Shown piece after piece: positions 35,638 through 47,309 of a stretch of 64,000 nt of DNA. Where the stretch lies: contig CM049414.1 in the NCBI GenBank assembly GCA_026929865.2, positions 4,409,001 to 4,473,000 on the forward strand. Direction: 5' to 3'. This DNA comes from Hyperoplus lanceolatus. Lineage: Eukaryota; Chordata; Actinopteri; Uranoscopiformes; Ammodytidae. Position 1 is the stretch's first letter. Each line of letters starts with the position of its first letter. The position numbers and the translations under genes were made by a program. Under the pieces are notes generated by a model that worked only from the letters and a program-made list of their open reading frames with translations, ran no database searches and had not been told where the DNA came from.

Positions 35638-36542
35638 GCAGTGTGTTGGCTGAGCAGCATCCCTGGCTCGCTTTGAGGTTGACTCTGACTTGGGTTTTTT
35701 GGTCGAAAGACATGAGGGCTTGACGTTAAATCATCTGAGCGGGATTCACACTGGTGTGATGGAGAGGGGGAACGTGGCCCTTGGCATGACAGCAGACAGG
35801 TCCGCTGTGTGCCAACATGCTGCGAGCTCACTGATAGTGAGCCTTGCCAACTTCCCCTCACACTGCTCTCTGTATACAATGCAGCCCATTCAAAGACCTT
35901 TGGTATTCATCTGTGTCTATGATAGACATCGAACATCAAAGTAAAAGAAGATACACTTTTTCTTGTTAACGTGACAAGCACTACTTTCATACAGCACATC
36001 TCCACTGAAAATGAGCTGATTTTAAAGAGCAAAGTTAAAAAATAAATAGATATTTTTCAGCCTGGTTCTTTTTTTCTGATTTTAAGCATTCCTATAATTT
36101 ATAACAATAATAACATGAATAATAATATACAGTATATAGGGGAAGGTGGGGTGATTTGTGCATTTTGGAAGTTGCAAAACCCCTTGTTTCTAGAAAACCG
36201 TGGAAGAAATTGGAAATGTGACCACATATTTAAGAAGAGCCATCCATTTGACTCATCCTGTAAAGAAGGAAGACACAAGGAATAAGATATAAGCACATTT
36301 AAGCTCAAAAAACTGTGTTTTGCCTTTCAAAGTAAAATTTCCATGATCAAGGTTTTTTGATTATTGTGTCTGAACAATTATAGACACGTTTGAAAACATT
36401 TGACACATGTTTTAGTGCTTTGGTGTGCTACACTTTGAGTCTATATAGTTAGCACAATGTCAACCCTAAATTGCTGCATCATGCCTATTATCCAAAATTC
36501 TGGGGATGGGGTGATTTGTGCGCAAGGGCCTGGGTGAGTTAT

Positions 36543-36860
36543 AAGTAAGTAAGTAAGTAAATGTATTTATAAAAGCACATTTATGACAGTTTGCACTGCC
36601 CAAAGTGCTGTACATAGTGCATTCAGTAGGTAAACAATGAAGGTAAAATAACAATAACCAAAATAAAAGACGAAAGCCCATACATCCACATAAACACAGA
36701 TAGTAGTGCAGAGGTAAGTAAGTAGTGCAGAGGTTAATGGGGAGGAAACACCAGGGTGTACATATGGGTTTTGAGCCTTGATTTAAAGGCAGAAATGTAG
36801 GTGGAATCACATTTGTCAGGTGGCAGTTGGTTCCACAAGCACGGAGCAACTAGTGCAAAG
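36543..36860 (-). repeat. Dispersed repeat with (AAGT)n tail inside the pogo-like element
   Basis: Starts with (GTAA)n at 36543-36560, then GTATTTATAAAAGCACATTT and CCCAAAGTGCTGTACATAGT, later GGTTTTGAGCCTTGATTTAA and CAGTTGGTTCCACAAGC. Structure and wording resemble the repeat at 13807-14120: a simple tail next to a TATAAAAGCGC-like end, oriented on the minus strand. Confidence 0.5.
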
Positions 36861-36878
36861 TACATTTCTGAGAGTTGT

Positions 36879-37118
36879 GCCAGTGGCATGGCTGTATACG
36901 CTGGTCACCAAAAGAAAGTGATTATCTACAGTAGCTCAGAAGAGAGTGACATCTCAATTCCACTTAACGACACCACTGATGAGAGTTCAGATGGCCAGAA
37001 AGATGATGATGGTGACTTTGTCATTGTGACAAGACAACTTTTTTTCCGAAAGCTATATTTCTTAAACAGTTTATTCCAGATCCAAAGTTTTTATTGCCAG
37101 GGATGCACAACATCCTGA
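36879..37118 (+). pseudogene. pogo-like transposase C-terminal tail
   Basis: The frame reads VIIYSSSEESDISIPLNDTT and DDDGDFVIVTRQ before losing similarity and hitting a stop. Acidic Ser-rich tails ending in GDFV(I/L)V close to the right terminus are characteristic of the fish pogo-like transposases bound to GGGGxGxxxGGGG termini. The DDE catalytic region is absent, so the element is immobile without a helper. Confidence 0.6.
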
Positions 37119-38333
37119 AATATATGTACATATTTGAGTTGGAGACATAACTGTCAAGGCCTCACTTTAAAATCACTTTGAGTAAAAAGTTGCACAAATC
37201 ACCCCACCTTCCCCTACAGTATTATATATATAAATATATAAAACTTTACCTGGCCTATGATGCAACAACCAGCCAATGAAGTTAAGGCAAGTTACTACAT
37301 CATCGGCTTTCATTATTAAATATTGTGAAATGACGATTACGTTATCGGACGTTTTTTACGTAATAGCTGCTACACATGGTCTTCAGATATGGCAACAGAA
37401 GAACAAGTGATTGTATCAATACTTTACTGACACAGCATCTGTGACAGATCCTAAGAGTCTGTTGTGGTATTCTTATATGAATAAATAAATAAAGCTGCAG
37501 CCAAAGACATGAGCCCAAAACTACATAGTTCAAATAGAAGAACATAACGCATGGCATATTGAAGGAAAATTGCTGAATCATCTTTGCCCTCAGCAGTCTG
37601 AATTTGAGCCAGCCACAAAATCTCACATTAGACAGTCTAGTGAAAGCTGCTTGGCATACACTTTCTTTACATACCGGGATGCCTAAAGTCTATCAAATAT
37701 TGCAAAAGGTCGAGAGTAAGCTCAGGAGAAGTGTGATAAAGTTTGTGAAAAAATTCCCCTATGAAGGTTAGTGATACATTTTCCAAAATTGTTGGGAACC
37801 CCTGAAAACCACAGGTCCAAGCCAACTGTCAGCTGATGCAAATATTGAAGATTTTCCTGTGACAGCCCTATATATAAAAATGCCTACTGGATTTGTTTTA
37901 CATTTTATTCCCGACCACAGTCTTCTTCTTATTAACCCCAAGGAATTACATCATGTCTGACTTAAAAAGCCATCATGGTCAACCATCAATCACTGACACA
38001 AGTTCTGTAGTTCAGAGCAACTGAGTAAGACCACTGTTAACCAGAATTTTACATTCCAAAAAAATTCTAAATCATGCTTATTATTTTTATTATTGGGTTA
38101 TTTTATGACTTTGTCAGATAGCACATCTAGTGAGATGGTGAGATAGATGAATAGCACGATTGACAGCTAAAGTTTTGTTGGTTTGTCTAGTGTGTGCTTG
38201 CAAATGAGTGTAAAGCTTGTGGATATGGTGGTCTCCAGCAGTACTACAGTAATAGAAAAAGGAAACATGACGGTTGAAAAAAAAAATTATGTTACAGATC
38301 ATGGACATAGCCTACAACATCACCTAAGGGCGT

Positions 38334-38541
38334 GTTCACACCAGCTCTGTTTAGTGTGGTTAAAGAAAAACCCTGGAGCGTTTAAGCCCTTGAAGCCCTT
38401 GGTGCGGTTCATTTGGCTTGGTGGGAAGGCAGTCCCACTCCCAGACTCGCACACTCAACAACTGGACTTTGCTCCGCTTGAAAGAGGTGGTCTGGGTCCG
38501 CTTGAAATTGAACTCTTGAGCGGATCCTCGCTGACGTGAAC
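38334..38541. mobile_element. GGGCGTGTTCACACC-type MITE fragment
   Basis: Begins AGGGCGTGTTCACACCAGCT and contains GGTGCGGTTCATTTGG and CGGATCCTCGCTGACGTGAAC. The right end is only loosely complementary. The start resembles the GGGCGCACTCACACTAGG end of the element at 59503 in layout, but not in detail. Confidence 0.45.
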
Positions 38542-40115
38542 CCCATCCGCACTAATCACAGGAAGCATAGTATTAATGCATCATTTTGCCGTCTTTTGCA
38601 TAATGTCTTTTATTAAATGTGTTATTAAGTTATTTAGCGTTGGAGCATACGGCCATGTGCTCCGCCCCCGCTACAGTCTTCTGATATTGTAATGTAGGCT
38701 GACAGAGTAAAGTAGCACTACATTAAATACATTCTGGCTGTTACAATTTGCGCTCCACAAATAACCGACAGATGTTCTGTAATGTAGGCAATGGTAGAAT
38801 TTTTACTCGCCAAACAGTCTGACAGCATTTCCGTGCACATCACTTTTATTTACAATATAGTCCGTTTGAGTTTTACCTTTGTGAACTTAGCTCCACCCCC
38901 CCCCCCCCCACACACACACACACACACACTCCTCCTCCTCCTCCTCCCAGCCCTGTGCTCAATGCCCCCTCTGTTCCCCAGCCACGTGGAGAGAAAGCTC
39001 CATTGGAATCCAGTGTCAAGCAGCAGCACTTCCAGCTGCTTCAAACACTCTTGAGAGGTGACCTGAGGCACTCTGTGTTCTCACTCCCCTCCACTTTCAC
39101 CTGCAGGTGGGCTGAATAGAGCCACTCTGGGCCCGATAAACAGCCTTTCAGCACAGCGGAGATGATGGAAGCCCCACACTCACAATGTCAAGTGGTTGTT
39201 GCTGTTCGCTTTAATCCAGGAAAATACCCCCTATCTTAACCCCTTTTTTCTTATTATGGATCTTTTATTGAAAATGAAGTCAAAAAGTCTTAAAGTTATG
39301 TCTAAATTGAACTATTTTGTGACAACTTAACTTTTATTACCAACCTTTTTTATTATACAGTATATAGGCTTATATTTTGACACACTGCACAAGAAGGTAG
39401 GCCTACATCTACTTCACTGCTACACAGTTATTAACATTAACTTTCACTACTTAAACCCAATTGCGGTCCAGCCATATACTAGGTATTCACCTAGTCTTGT
39501 TTTGGTTGAATCAATAACTTGAATAACTATTTTTCTTTTAAACTAGAAGGGATACCTGAAGTATTCTGCTTGTATCAACTGCGTTGAACACATATGTATG
39601 TATCTCTGTAAAATGGCAAAGTAGGTCAAGACCCAAGAGAAACATTTAAGACTAAATGACGAAATGGGGTTTTTGCCGTGCTGTCTTATTGGCCCCATCC
39701 GCTCCCTGTGTTCCAGGCCCCACACAGTGTCTAGCACAATGGGTTCATTAAGGCCCTCTGCGTGCCTACAAGCTCTGTTTACCTGGGCCTGGCTTTAGCT
39801 TTAACTGCTCCTCATGAGTGACGGCCTGATAAGAGACGGGGGTCCAGACACTGCATGTCTTCTTCAAGCTGCAGTAAGCTGTCTCTAATAGCAGGAGCAT
39901 GGGAAACAGATACATTCATAGCAGTGAGCTATATCAACACTGAGACATCCAACAGAAAGCCACTGAGAGGCTTTGTCTTTAACCTGCCCTCTTTCAGGTT
40001 GGGCTACTCAGATTTTCCATATGTTCTTCATCATCCTCTTGTTTAGACCAGCTCTTCATCATTTAACTGAGGAGTCATGAACATGCTTGCCCTCTAAAGT
40101 CTAGTGGATTTGACC

Positions 40116-40200
40116 AGTGTGAGTGCTCCAAGTACGGTACACTTCCTCGGCCATGGCACAGTTGGTAGAGGTGTGCTTGGGCACAGTACAGACTCTGCCG
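40116..40200. mobile_element. Fragment of the 59503 MITE family
   Basis: CACTTCCTCGGCCATGGCAC, then GGTAGAGGTGTGCTTGGGCA and CAGTACAGA match 59610-59665 of the larger element with few changes. Neither terminus is preserved. Confidence 0.6.
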
Positions 40201-41575
40201 AAGGGTTCGCATTGGTCTGATGTGGAAGTGGAATGTTTGCTAAAGCTGATGCATATGTATATGAACTATTGGGCAGCTTAGATTGTGTTGATGAGCAAAT
40301 AATTGTTTTAGCTAGGGTCAAGGATAAAAGACAACAATTAAGGCTGCATTTACAAGCAATAATTGCCGCACACAAAATGATGCTTTCTCTAAATCATTCA
40401 GAGGCTCAGTCAGGTTCAGGCTAATGCAACTGTATCCATCCACAATTAATCTCTTCTGTGATTGGCTGCTGCCTCTGTGCTGGAATCCCTGGCCTCTGTA
40501 AATATTTATCATAGTGATCCGGTGACTCTGGCAGCAGCAGCAATGAGAGTTCCAGGGCCTTTTGGGGGTACGGAGACCAGCTGGGGGGAAGTTCTGGGAA
40601 AATGCAGTTGGAAATGTGATTCCTGCCCTGTCCCCAACCCCACAGGCCTGGCTTGCAGCAGGAGACTGCCCACCCCCCCCTCTCTCCCCATCAGCTTAGT
40701 CTAGTTTGTTTACATGAAGAAGAGACACAGCACAGCACTGCTCTCTGTGAGGGGGAGGGACTAAGACGCTACTGGAATGCCTTACATCCTCTTTATGGCC
40801 TTCTGACTCCTGGTAGAGAAGTTTGATTTAGTTACATATCACAAACACACAAACAAACCAACCAGGTGTGTGTGTCAGTGTTATTTGTTATGACTAGAAG
40901 AAGGATTTACATAATGAAGCTTGCATAAAGCTTTACGTTTTTCTGATTCAACTTCATTGTAAAGATTTCAGGTGATGATAAAGAGAATGATTGACAGTGG
41001 GTGGCTCCCCCCAAGGTACACCAGTGAAGTTGTAGAAATGGCAGTATTCATAAATGTCAATAGCCAACTCATTTACTGATGTCTGCACTCACACATAAAG
41101 TCATTTTCTAAGCATGCATCTTCAATTTTCAGTATTTCTATGAACCGGCCCCTGGTCTTTTAATTCCAAGCCTCTTCTCACTGTAAAGCCGTTTCCCTGT
41201 GTCAGCGGCCTTCTGTGTCTTGTCATTTTTAATATCCAGCATTTTCCTGTCCTCCCTCCCTTTCCTCCCCCATTTGAAAGGAATAGAAAAATAAATGGTT
41301 GCTGAGATTGAAATCTTTTAGCTGTGGTGTGTGCCTGCTCTTCAGATATATGGAATGTGTCTCTTTAAAAGGCCTGCCTCAGCTTGCTCATCTTTCCAGA
41401 CGTGGTGGACAAAAGACATGTGATGGTCAGAGAGAGGTTGAGATAGGATTTGCAGACTCTTCGTGTCTGGTCTAGTTCACCCTTGGGGGGGTTAATACAT
41501 ATGCCAGCTGACTTTGACTGGCTGTTAAAATAATTCCACTGAAGTTCAACTTTAACACAGCTATCCTTTAGATCA

Positions 41576-41660
41576 GTGGTCGTCAACCGGGGGTCCGCGG
41601 CCCCAAGGGTCAGGGGTACCCCCAAAATTATTTGAAATTAAAAAATATATATATACTATA
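41576..41660 (+). mobile_element. hAT-Charlie-like terminus
   Basis: CAGTGGTCGTCAACCGGGGG followed by TCCGCGGCCCC is close to the CAGTGGTTCTCAACC end of Charlie-type hAT elements. No matching right end was found, so only the terminal fragment is claimed. Confidence 0.55.
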
Positions 41661-42139
41661 TAGGCCTATCTATATTTAGATAAATGATTTTGAGTAAACT
41701 TCAAGTATCAATAGGCAATAATAAGCTATGTTTTGCGAAACCGATTTCCGAAATGAATGATTCCCGGTAGTAACGATGCCAGAGCCCAACGTGATGTGTC
41801 TAACGTTAGACACCATTAAATAGAAAGCAAATAATTGACTACAACGTTAGGTTGTTATAAGAATGGATCGCTTTGTAACAATAACTAGGCCTCAAGCTTA
41901 AAATGCAACACCTAATCAATGATAATAATAGACCACTAATAATTATGTATCAATGTTTTATCAACCAGAAACTCAATAAGTTGAGTGTTAAATAGGTTAA
42001 AAGAGGTCAAGAAAAATATATTAGTGTATGGTCAGGCTTAAAATGCAACACTTTTCCATTTATTTCTTTGTTGTCTGGGGTTCCCTGTTCTGTTTCTCTA
42101 TGGACCAAGGGTCTGAACTCTCTGTGTCCTCCCCTGCAG

Positions 42140-42298
42140 GTGGTGTATTTCGGAGACAGCATGCGGTCAGACATGTACCCAGCCAGCAGCTTTGGGAAGT
42201 GGGAGACGGTGATGGTCGTGGAGGAGATGGAGGGGGAGGGTGTCCCCAGGGCTAACCAGGCCCAGGCCGAGCCCACGGAGAAGAAGGGAAAGTTTGAG
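42140..42298 (+). CDS. nt5dc1: nt5dc1 coding exon d (HAD motif IV)
   Basis: Reads VVYFGDSMRSDMYPASSFGK, then WETVMVVEEMEGEG and an Ala/Gln-rich linker ending TEKKGKFE. GDSMRSD is HAD motif IV, whose two Asp residues bind the catalytic Mg2+. The exon is phase 0 at both ends, with acceptor CCCTGCAG and donor GAG|GTGAGT, and is 53 codons long. The variable acidic linker is in the same place as the human RGDEGTRSQRPEE segment. Confidence 0.96.
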
Positions 42299-42611
42299 GT
42301 GAGTTCACTGGAGCATCTGTTTCCCCTTTTAGCAAGCCGTTCCCCCTCGCCTCAATGCTAGCTCCCCTCACAACTCACAACTCCCCACTCCCTAACCCAG
42401 ACCCCCATACCTAACCCCACCCCCTTCTTAAAGATCACTTCACTCGGTTTTAAATCGAATTCTCCTTTTTTTTTGGCCCTGCCCCTTTCCCCCTCAAAAG
42501 AGAGTGTTAAGGGGTATGGGTAAAATAAAATAAAACTAGCAGTAGCAGTAGTCACAGACAGTAGTGCATGCAAAATGTAATATTTCCTGTGCTTATTGAG
42601 TCCATTTTTAG

Positions 42612-42712
42612 GCCTGGAGTTGATTCCAGGAGTGGTCAGTTCTCTACATGTCATTCCCCTCCTTTCAGCTCTGTCTCTCCAAAATATGTTGAGTGAAAAA
42701 TGCCCAAAAATC
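42612..42712 (+). mobile_element. SINE 3' fragment (family of 8854 and 13120)
   Basis: TTCTCTACATGTCATTCCCC, CAGCTCTGTCTCTCCAAA and GTGAAAAATGCCCAAAAATC match the 3' half of the two upstream copies. The tRNA head is missing. Confidence 0.7.
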
Positions 42713-43660
42713 CATTAAAAAAAATAATTATGATTAAATTTTGAACCTGAAAATTTGCACAATATGTAACTTTTAGAGTAGCTAACAAACAAGATACATT
42801 TTAACTGATGAAAGGAAGAAGCTTAATAGAAAGAAATATGCTTGTATCTGCTATTAGTAGCTTGCAGATCAGCTCCATAAGTAGATGAAGCCGGATGAGA
42901 ACATAACCCATACTGATAAAATCTTGATAAAAAAAAAATGAAAAAGATGACTTTCAAGATGACTTTCAACCCTCTTTTCATTTGTCAGCATGATCTCAAA
43001 TCTCCATTCTGATGGTGAATACTAGTACTTCTGGAGCGGTCCAATCATAGGCATGCATTTAATCTGTGGGTAGATAGGCATACTAAGGCGCAGTACATTT
43101 GGCGATGGGTTTAAGCCCCTCATCTGTGTTGAATCAGGTCAGAGGTTTCTATTATACACGTCCTAACAAATACTTCAGGGAATCCTACTTCGTTTTTTGT
43201 TCCTTTTCAAATATTTTATTGAGTGATATAGTATAAGGTAAACCCTCAATGACAACATGATCATTTTTTTTTATCCTCTCTGAGAATTAGCCAATATTGC
43301 GCAAAGCACAAATGTATCATTTAGGTTTGTGAGGTGTGTAACCACATACTACTTATAAACACCACATCCTGTTTTTTATGATGTATCAGATCTTTCCGAT
43401 AAAATGTCTTGATGTTCTTTGAGGCTATTACGAGTATATCGCCGGGGGGGGGGGGGTTTCTTTGGAAACAATGATTCATGCAGTAGTCAGAATAACCCAC
43501 AGTGAGAGCTGCTTGGGGTTTGAAGTCTCACTGTATTCCCCTTGGGTGCTCGGGGGCAGAATTCCCATCTCCTTTTATCAGGTCTGCACATGTCTATATG
43601 ATGAATCCTAACAAACACAGTTACATAGTTTTGCTCCGTGTGTGTGGACTGTCTCAACAG
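42713..43660 (+). other. nt5dc1: nt5dc1 intron d, 3' part
   Basis: No gene or clear repeat end recognised. A run of 13 G residues stands at about 43444-43456. Confidence 0.6.
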
Positions 43661-43829
43661 GCTCAGGGCATGAAGGCACCGTCTGCTGCGTCCGAGCAGT
43701 GGGGCTCCTACTTTGTGGATGCGTATGGAGGTGGAGGAGGAGACCAGGAGAGCCAGAAGCTGACCTGGTGCTGCCACTGCATCCACCAGTACAGCGCCAT
43801 GGCCATCCCCAGTGTGGAGCACATAGCAG
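43661..43829 (+). CDS. nt5dc1: nt5dc1 coding exon e
   Basis: Reads AASEQWGSYFVDAYGGGGGD, then KLTWCCHCIHQYSAMAIPSV and EHIAG. It aligns with the human KKWGSFFID...YTWSCKRISTYSTIAIPSIEAIAE segment. A Gly run (five residues) replaces the human loop after the FID/FVD block. Acceptor CTCAACAG in phase 0; donor GCAG|GTGTGT leaves one base. Confidence 0.95.
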
Positions 43830-44272
43830 GTGTGTGTGGAAGGAGATCAAAATGCGTGGCCCTAATTACAGACAACGTTACAGTCGACCAAGATAGGTCC
43901 AAATAATAGCAATGGTCACAATCATGATAAACTCTAAAAATGCTCTTTACAAAATGTGAATAAAACAGAATGTGATAATTTTCAAATCCTTTTTGACATG
44001 TATTCAATAAATAGCAGTACACATACAGTACATCATATACTGTTTCAACATCACCCTTTCCTGTCATGTGCTTTTGACCTCTGTGTACGAGACCAACAGC
44101 AGCTGCTCTCTTGAGTCCAACATCCTGATTGATTACTACCTGCTGTTTAGAACAGAGTGTGCCTTTCAACCGAGTGACGAATCATTACTGTTACATACAA
44201 ACGGCCCTGCGCATACTATATAACTAGATATCTTGCAGTTGACTCTCCTGTCTCATTTGTTCCTTTTTGCAG

Positions 44273-44385
44273 ATCTCCCTCTGGATTACAAGTTCCCCAG
44301 GTTTTCTCCTGACAAGCCGTGCACCACGGGTTACTACCCCAGGCCCCCGGATTCTCTGCTGAAGAGGTGCCAGAGTCTGTCGTAA
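44273..44385 (+). CDS. nt5dc1: nt5dc1 last coding exon with stop
   Basis: Acceptor CTTTTTGCAG; two bases finish an Asp codon, then LPLDYKFPRFSPDKPCTTGY, YPRPPDSLLKRCQSLS and TAA at 44383-44385. LPLDYKF-RFS and GYYP-PP are the conserved C-terminus of NT5DC1 (human LPLDYKFTRFSSSNSKTAGYYPNPP). The very end differs from human, as expected for an unstructured tail. Confidence 0.95.
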
Positions 44386-46400
44386 AAAATTTAAAAAAGT
44401 CAAAATGTCCTCCCCTTACCCATCTGCCTCAGGAGAGGAAAGTGTCACCATCTTTAGCCTGTAGATTCCCACCTGACCACCGTCGCCACCATCACCATCT
44501 GTGGAACACAGGAAGCATTTACACTCCTCACCCATTCAGAGAAAACCATGTGAATGTAAGCCACAGTTATCTCTCTGTAATAACGCCTACATTTGAACGT
44601 TGTTTCGTGATTTAGTGTACTGTACACGTGGAAATATGACAGATTAAGTGTGTGTATGCGTACAGTAAAAATAGAAATTGTAGTGTTTTTATTGTTTCTT
44701 GTGTGAAGGCCCCCTATTGTTTTCTATGGTAGTGTTTCAAAAATCCATATATTTTTTTTCTTTCTTCCTAAAATCAAGTGAACATTTTACCGTGTGGTTA
44801 TCCCTATAGTGAATACCTCAAGAATGTGATCTACTGTCAGCTGTACCCATGTGGCCACAGTGCGTTTTGTCCCTAAAAGTCCTTGGGAATCATTGTGTCA
44901 GTCATTCTGTATAACACTGTTATTGTGAAGTCTTATTTTTTTATATAGTTTTACTGTATGCATTTTGGTAACCTTAACTTGAGGTTTAAGGTCTAATGTT
45001 TATTTCGTGACAGTGTTGTAGAGGGTGTTAATATTCAGGTCATTGTTGTTAAATAAGTGGCACAATGCTGTCCTTTGTGTTGACTGTTTCAAGAAACACA
45101 ACTTTGGAAAACACTTAATAATAATTATAATACTACGACTACTACTACTAATAATAATAATGGATGATTAAGACTATGCTAGATGTTCTCTGTATTATTT
45201 TTGGTGCAACAGTGACGTGCTCTTTGAGTGATTGTGTTAAAAAAGTGGACTACTTGTGCTTCATACATATGCTGTACCAGATTGAGATATGCGTAAACCG
45301 ACTTCTGAATGGCTCTTTTGTCGGTGTGCATAGACAAGTTGTGCCATAATGTTAAAAGAACACTTAAGTTTTGGAGAAATCTGTGAGAGGCTGCTAGATA
45401 CTTAGCCTAGCTCAGCACAATGGCCTAACCCTCTGTTCAACATAGTCCAAATCTGAATTGATACTTTTTGATAGCAAGCTTGTCACAAAACTACCACGAG
45501 TTTCCTTTACCAAATTATATTCTGTCTAAATAACATCACTTTTTTGTAAAGTCTTAAGTGAAAATGAATGATGGATAACAAGTAGCCTTATATGTTTTAA
45601 AAATCTGATCAAAGTCAGCAAACAGCTCTACTTGACCATTACTTTTCCACCCAGTGCCAAATGCAAACTGCTTCCATGTTACTTCTGAGTAACATGGTTT
45701 GCCATCATCTTTTCAGCACACAAAGCTAGTTTACTCCATTTTGTGTTAGTGAAAGGAACATTGACAGCCTAGTTTGCTAACGGATAGTAGTAGAACAGTG
45801 TCACTTTGCATTATAAAAACACTTAACAAGGTAGGCCTGACCTACGTAGGTTACCGCTGTTGTTGGTCCCAATTCTTAATTCAATGGATAGTTTTAGTTT
45901 GAACAAGTTTTACATTAAAAAATAAAAGATACTAGGCCTACATGTAAATCAAAATAGTATGATGTTTTTTTGGGAAATAATTTTGACGGAGCCAGACTTT
46001 CAACTTGGCCAGCTGCTTTGTGCTAAGCTAGGCTAACCATCCATGGGCATATGTCTACGTATGCTTACCACACAAAGACGATACTGGTTTCAATCTTCAA
46101 ATGTGGCCCCTAGTCGGCCATTCAACAAGGATTTCCCAAACGTCGGAGTGTTCCTTTTAAAATGACCATCATCTCACAAATAGGGAACAGTTTGTCATTA
46201 AATGTAGCTGTTGTGCGGTGTGTGCAAGTGTTTAATGCATACAGCTGTTGTGATTGTAGGCCTACAATTTCATTCTTATTTGACATTGCCTTATGTTAGA
46301 TTCATTTGTGGTCTTAAGTTCTCTCTTAAAACACAGGGAAAGTTCAATTCTGTGTTTCCAGTGTCGAAGTACTGTCAATGAAATAAAATGTTATACAATT
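44386..46400 (+). other. nt5dc1: Probable nt5dc1 3' untranslated region
   Basis: No intron or new exon is seen after the stop. AT-rich sequence continues for 2 kb. The best polyadenylation signal is AATAAA at 46382-46387, followed by a T-rich stretch; another AATAAA-like site stands near 45924. The true end cannot be set without transcripts. Confidence 0.4.
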
Positions 46401-46949
46401 TTATTATTTAAAGTTTTTTTCTCTTTTCTGGTTTAGCCTACTTTTTCTAGCTTATGCAACTAAAAACATTGCACTGTAGGCTACACACTGAGGATACAGT
46501 TAAAATTGATACATGATGACCCGCAGTCATGACAACGGTTAATTTGCGTTAAGGGGGAGAGAAGCAAATGTTTATTTTTTACAGTTAAAGTCGGCTATGC
46601 ATTTTATCAAATTTTCCCTTTTGTCTAAAACAGGTCTAGAACCGCACATTGGACTTCTATTAATGCAGGAAGAAGCAGAGATCTTAAGAGGAACCGAACT
46701 CAGTGTAACAACATGTCATTGTTACATTTAGTTTCTATTTATTTTAGAGGAAAACAGCACTTTAATAACAGTTTGGCCTGGAACTTCTATCAGGAGGGGG
46801 AAATTAGGCTATAGGCAAATGACCAAAACTGGGTTAGCTACAGTCTTACAAGCTACATAGCCAAATTGTCTAAGCTAATGCTGGGGGTTTTTATGCATAC
46901 CATGGACCCATTAACTGAAGGGTGTAATGACGCATCTGTAACAGTCAGC

Positions 46950-47309
46950 CAAGAGACATTTTGCTCGAGCTATGAAGACGCCGACACCATGGCCAGACTG
47001 GAACGTCTTCTATTCACTAACCTACCTGTTAACCTAGCGGAGTGAGTGAGTGGGAGGGCGGCCACTTAATCCATTAGGTCTCCTTTAAGCCCGCCGCCCC
47101 TCCTCACTCTCTCCGCCAGCATGACGCTGCCTCCGTACTCACACATTCTTTCCCTCCGCTCGCAAACTCTGCCTCGACCCTGAACACACAACTTTTCAAT
47201 CATATTGATAACCCATAGACTACTGTAGAAGGAAACACAGTGCGGGAAGATAATGGCTGTCGTGAAGACGGGAACTCGACGGGTATGTGAACGCCGCTTC
47301 TGACAGGTA
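46950..47309 (+). promoter_or_regulatory. dse: CpG-enriched region, candidate dse promoter and non-coding first exon
   Basis: About 20 CpG dinucleotides in 360 bases stand out against CpG-poor flanks. The region has GC-rich GGGAGGGCGGCC and CCCGCCGCCCC motifs (Sp1-like) and ends in CTGACAG|GTAATG, a good donor site at 47309. It lies between the presumed nt5dc1 end and the dse coding exon 3.9 kb downstream. DSE genes in vertebrates start with non-coding exons, so a splice from here to the acceptor at 51160-51161 is plausible. Confidence 0.4.

Larger units (their letters stand above)
36139..37214 (+). mobile_element. pogo-like element with transposase C-terminal remnant
   Basis: Ends GGGGAAGGTGGGGTGATTTG and CAAATCACCCCACCTTCCCC are exact inverted repeats over ~25 bases with TA outside both (36137-36138 and 37215-37216). 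The internal copy GGATGGGGTGATTTGTGCGC at 36504 repeats the terminal motif. A dispersed repeat is inserted at 36543-36860. Confidence 0.85.
34623..42139 (+). other. nt5dc1: nt5dc1 intron c, transposon-rich
   Basis: 7.5-kb intron. It holds a nested hAT-like pair, a pogo-like element, a GTGTTCACACC-type MITE, a fragment of the 59503 family, and a hAT end at 41576, all listed separately. The stretches 37217-38333, 38542-40115 and 40200-41575 show no recognised gene; a C run, (CA)n and (CTC)n cluster stands at 38895-38947. No collagen-type repeat (Gly-X-Y) is encoded on either strand, so no COL10A1-like nested gene is visible. Confidence 0.85.

Noticed and set aside
43487-44169. Several frames of 80-153 codons overlapping nt5dc1 exon e
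   Set aside because: They are shadows; the frame with splice sites in phase matches NT5DC1.
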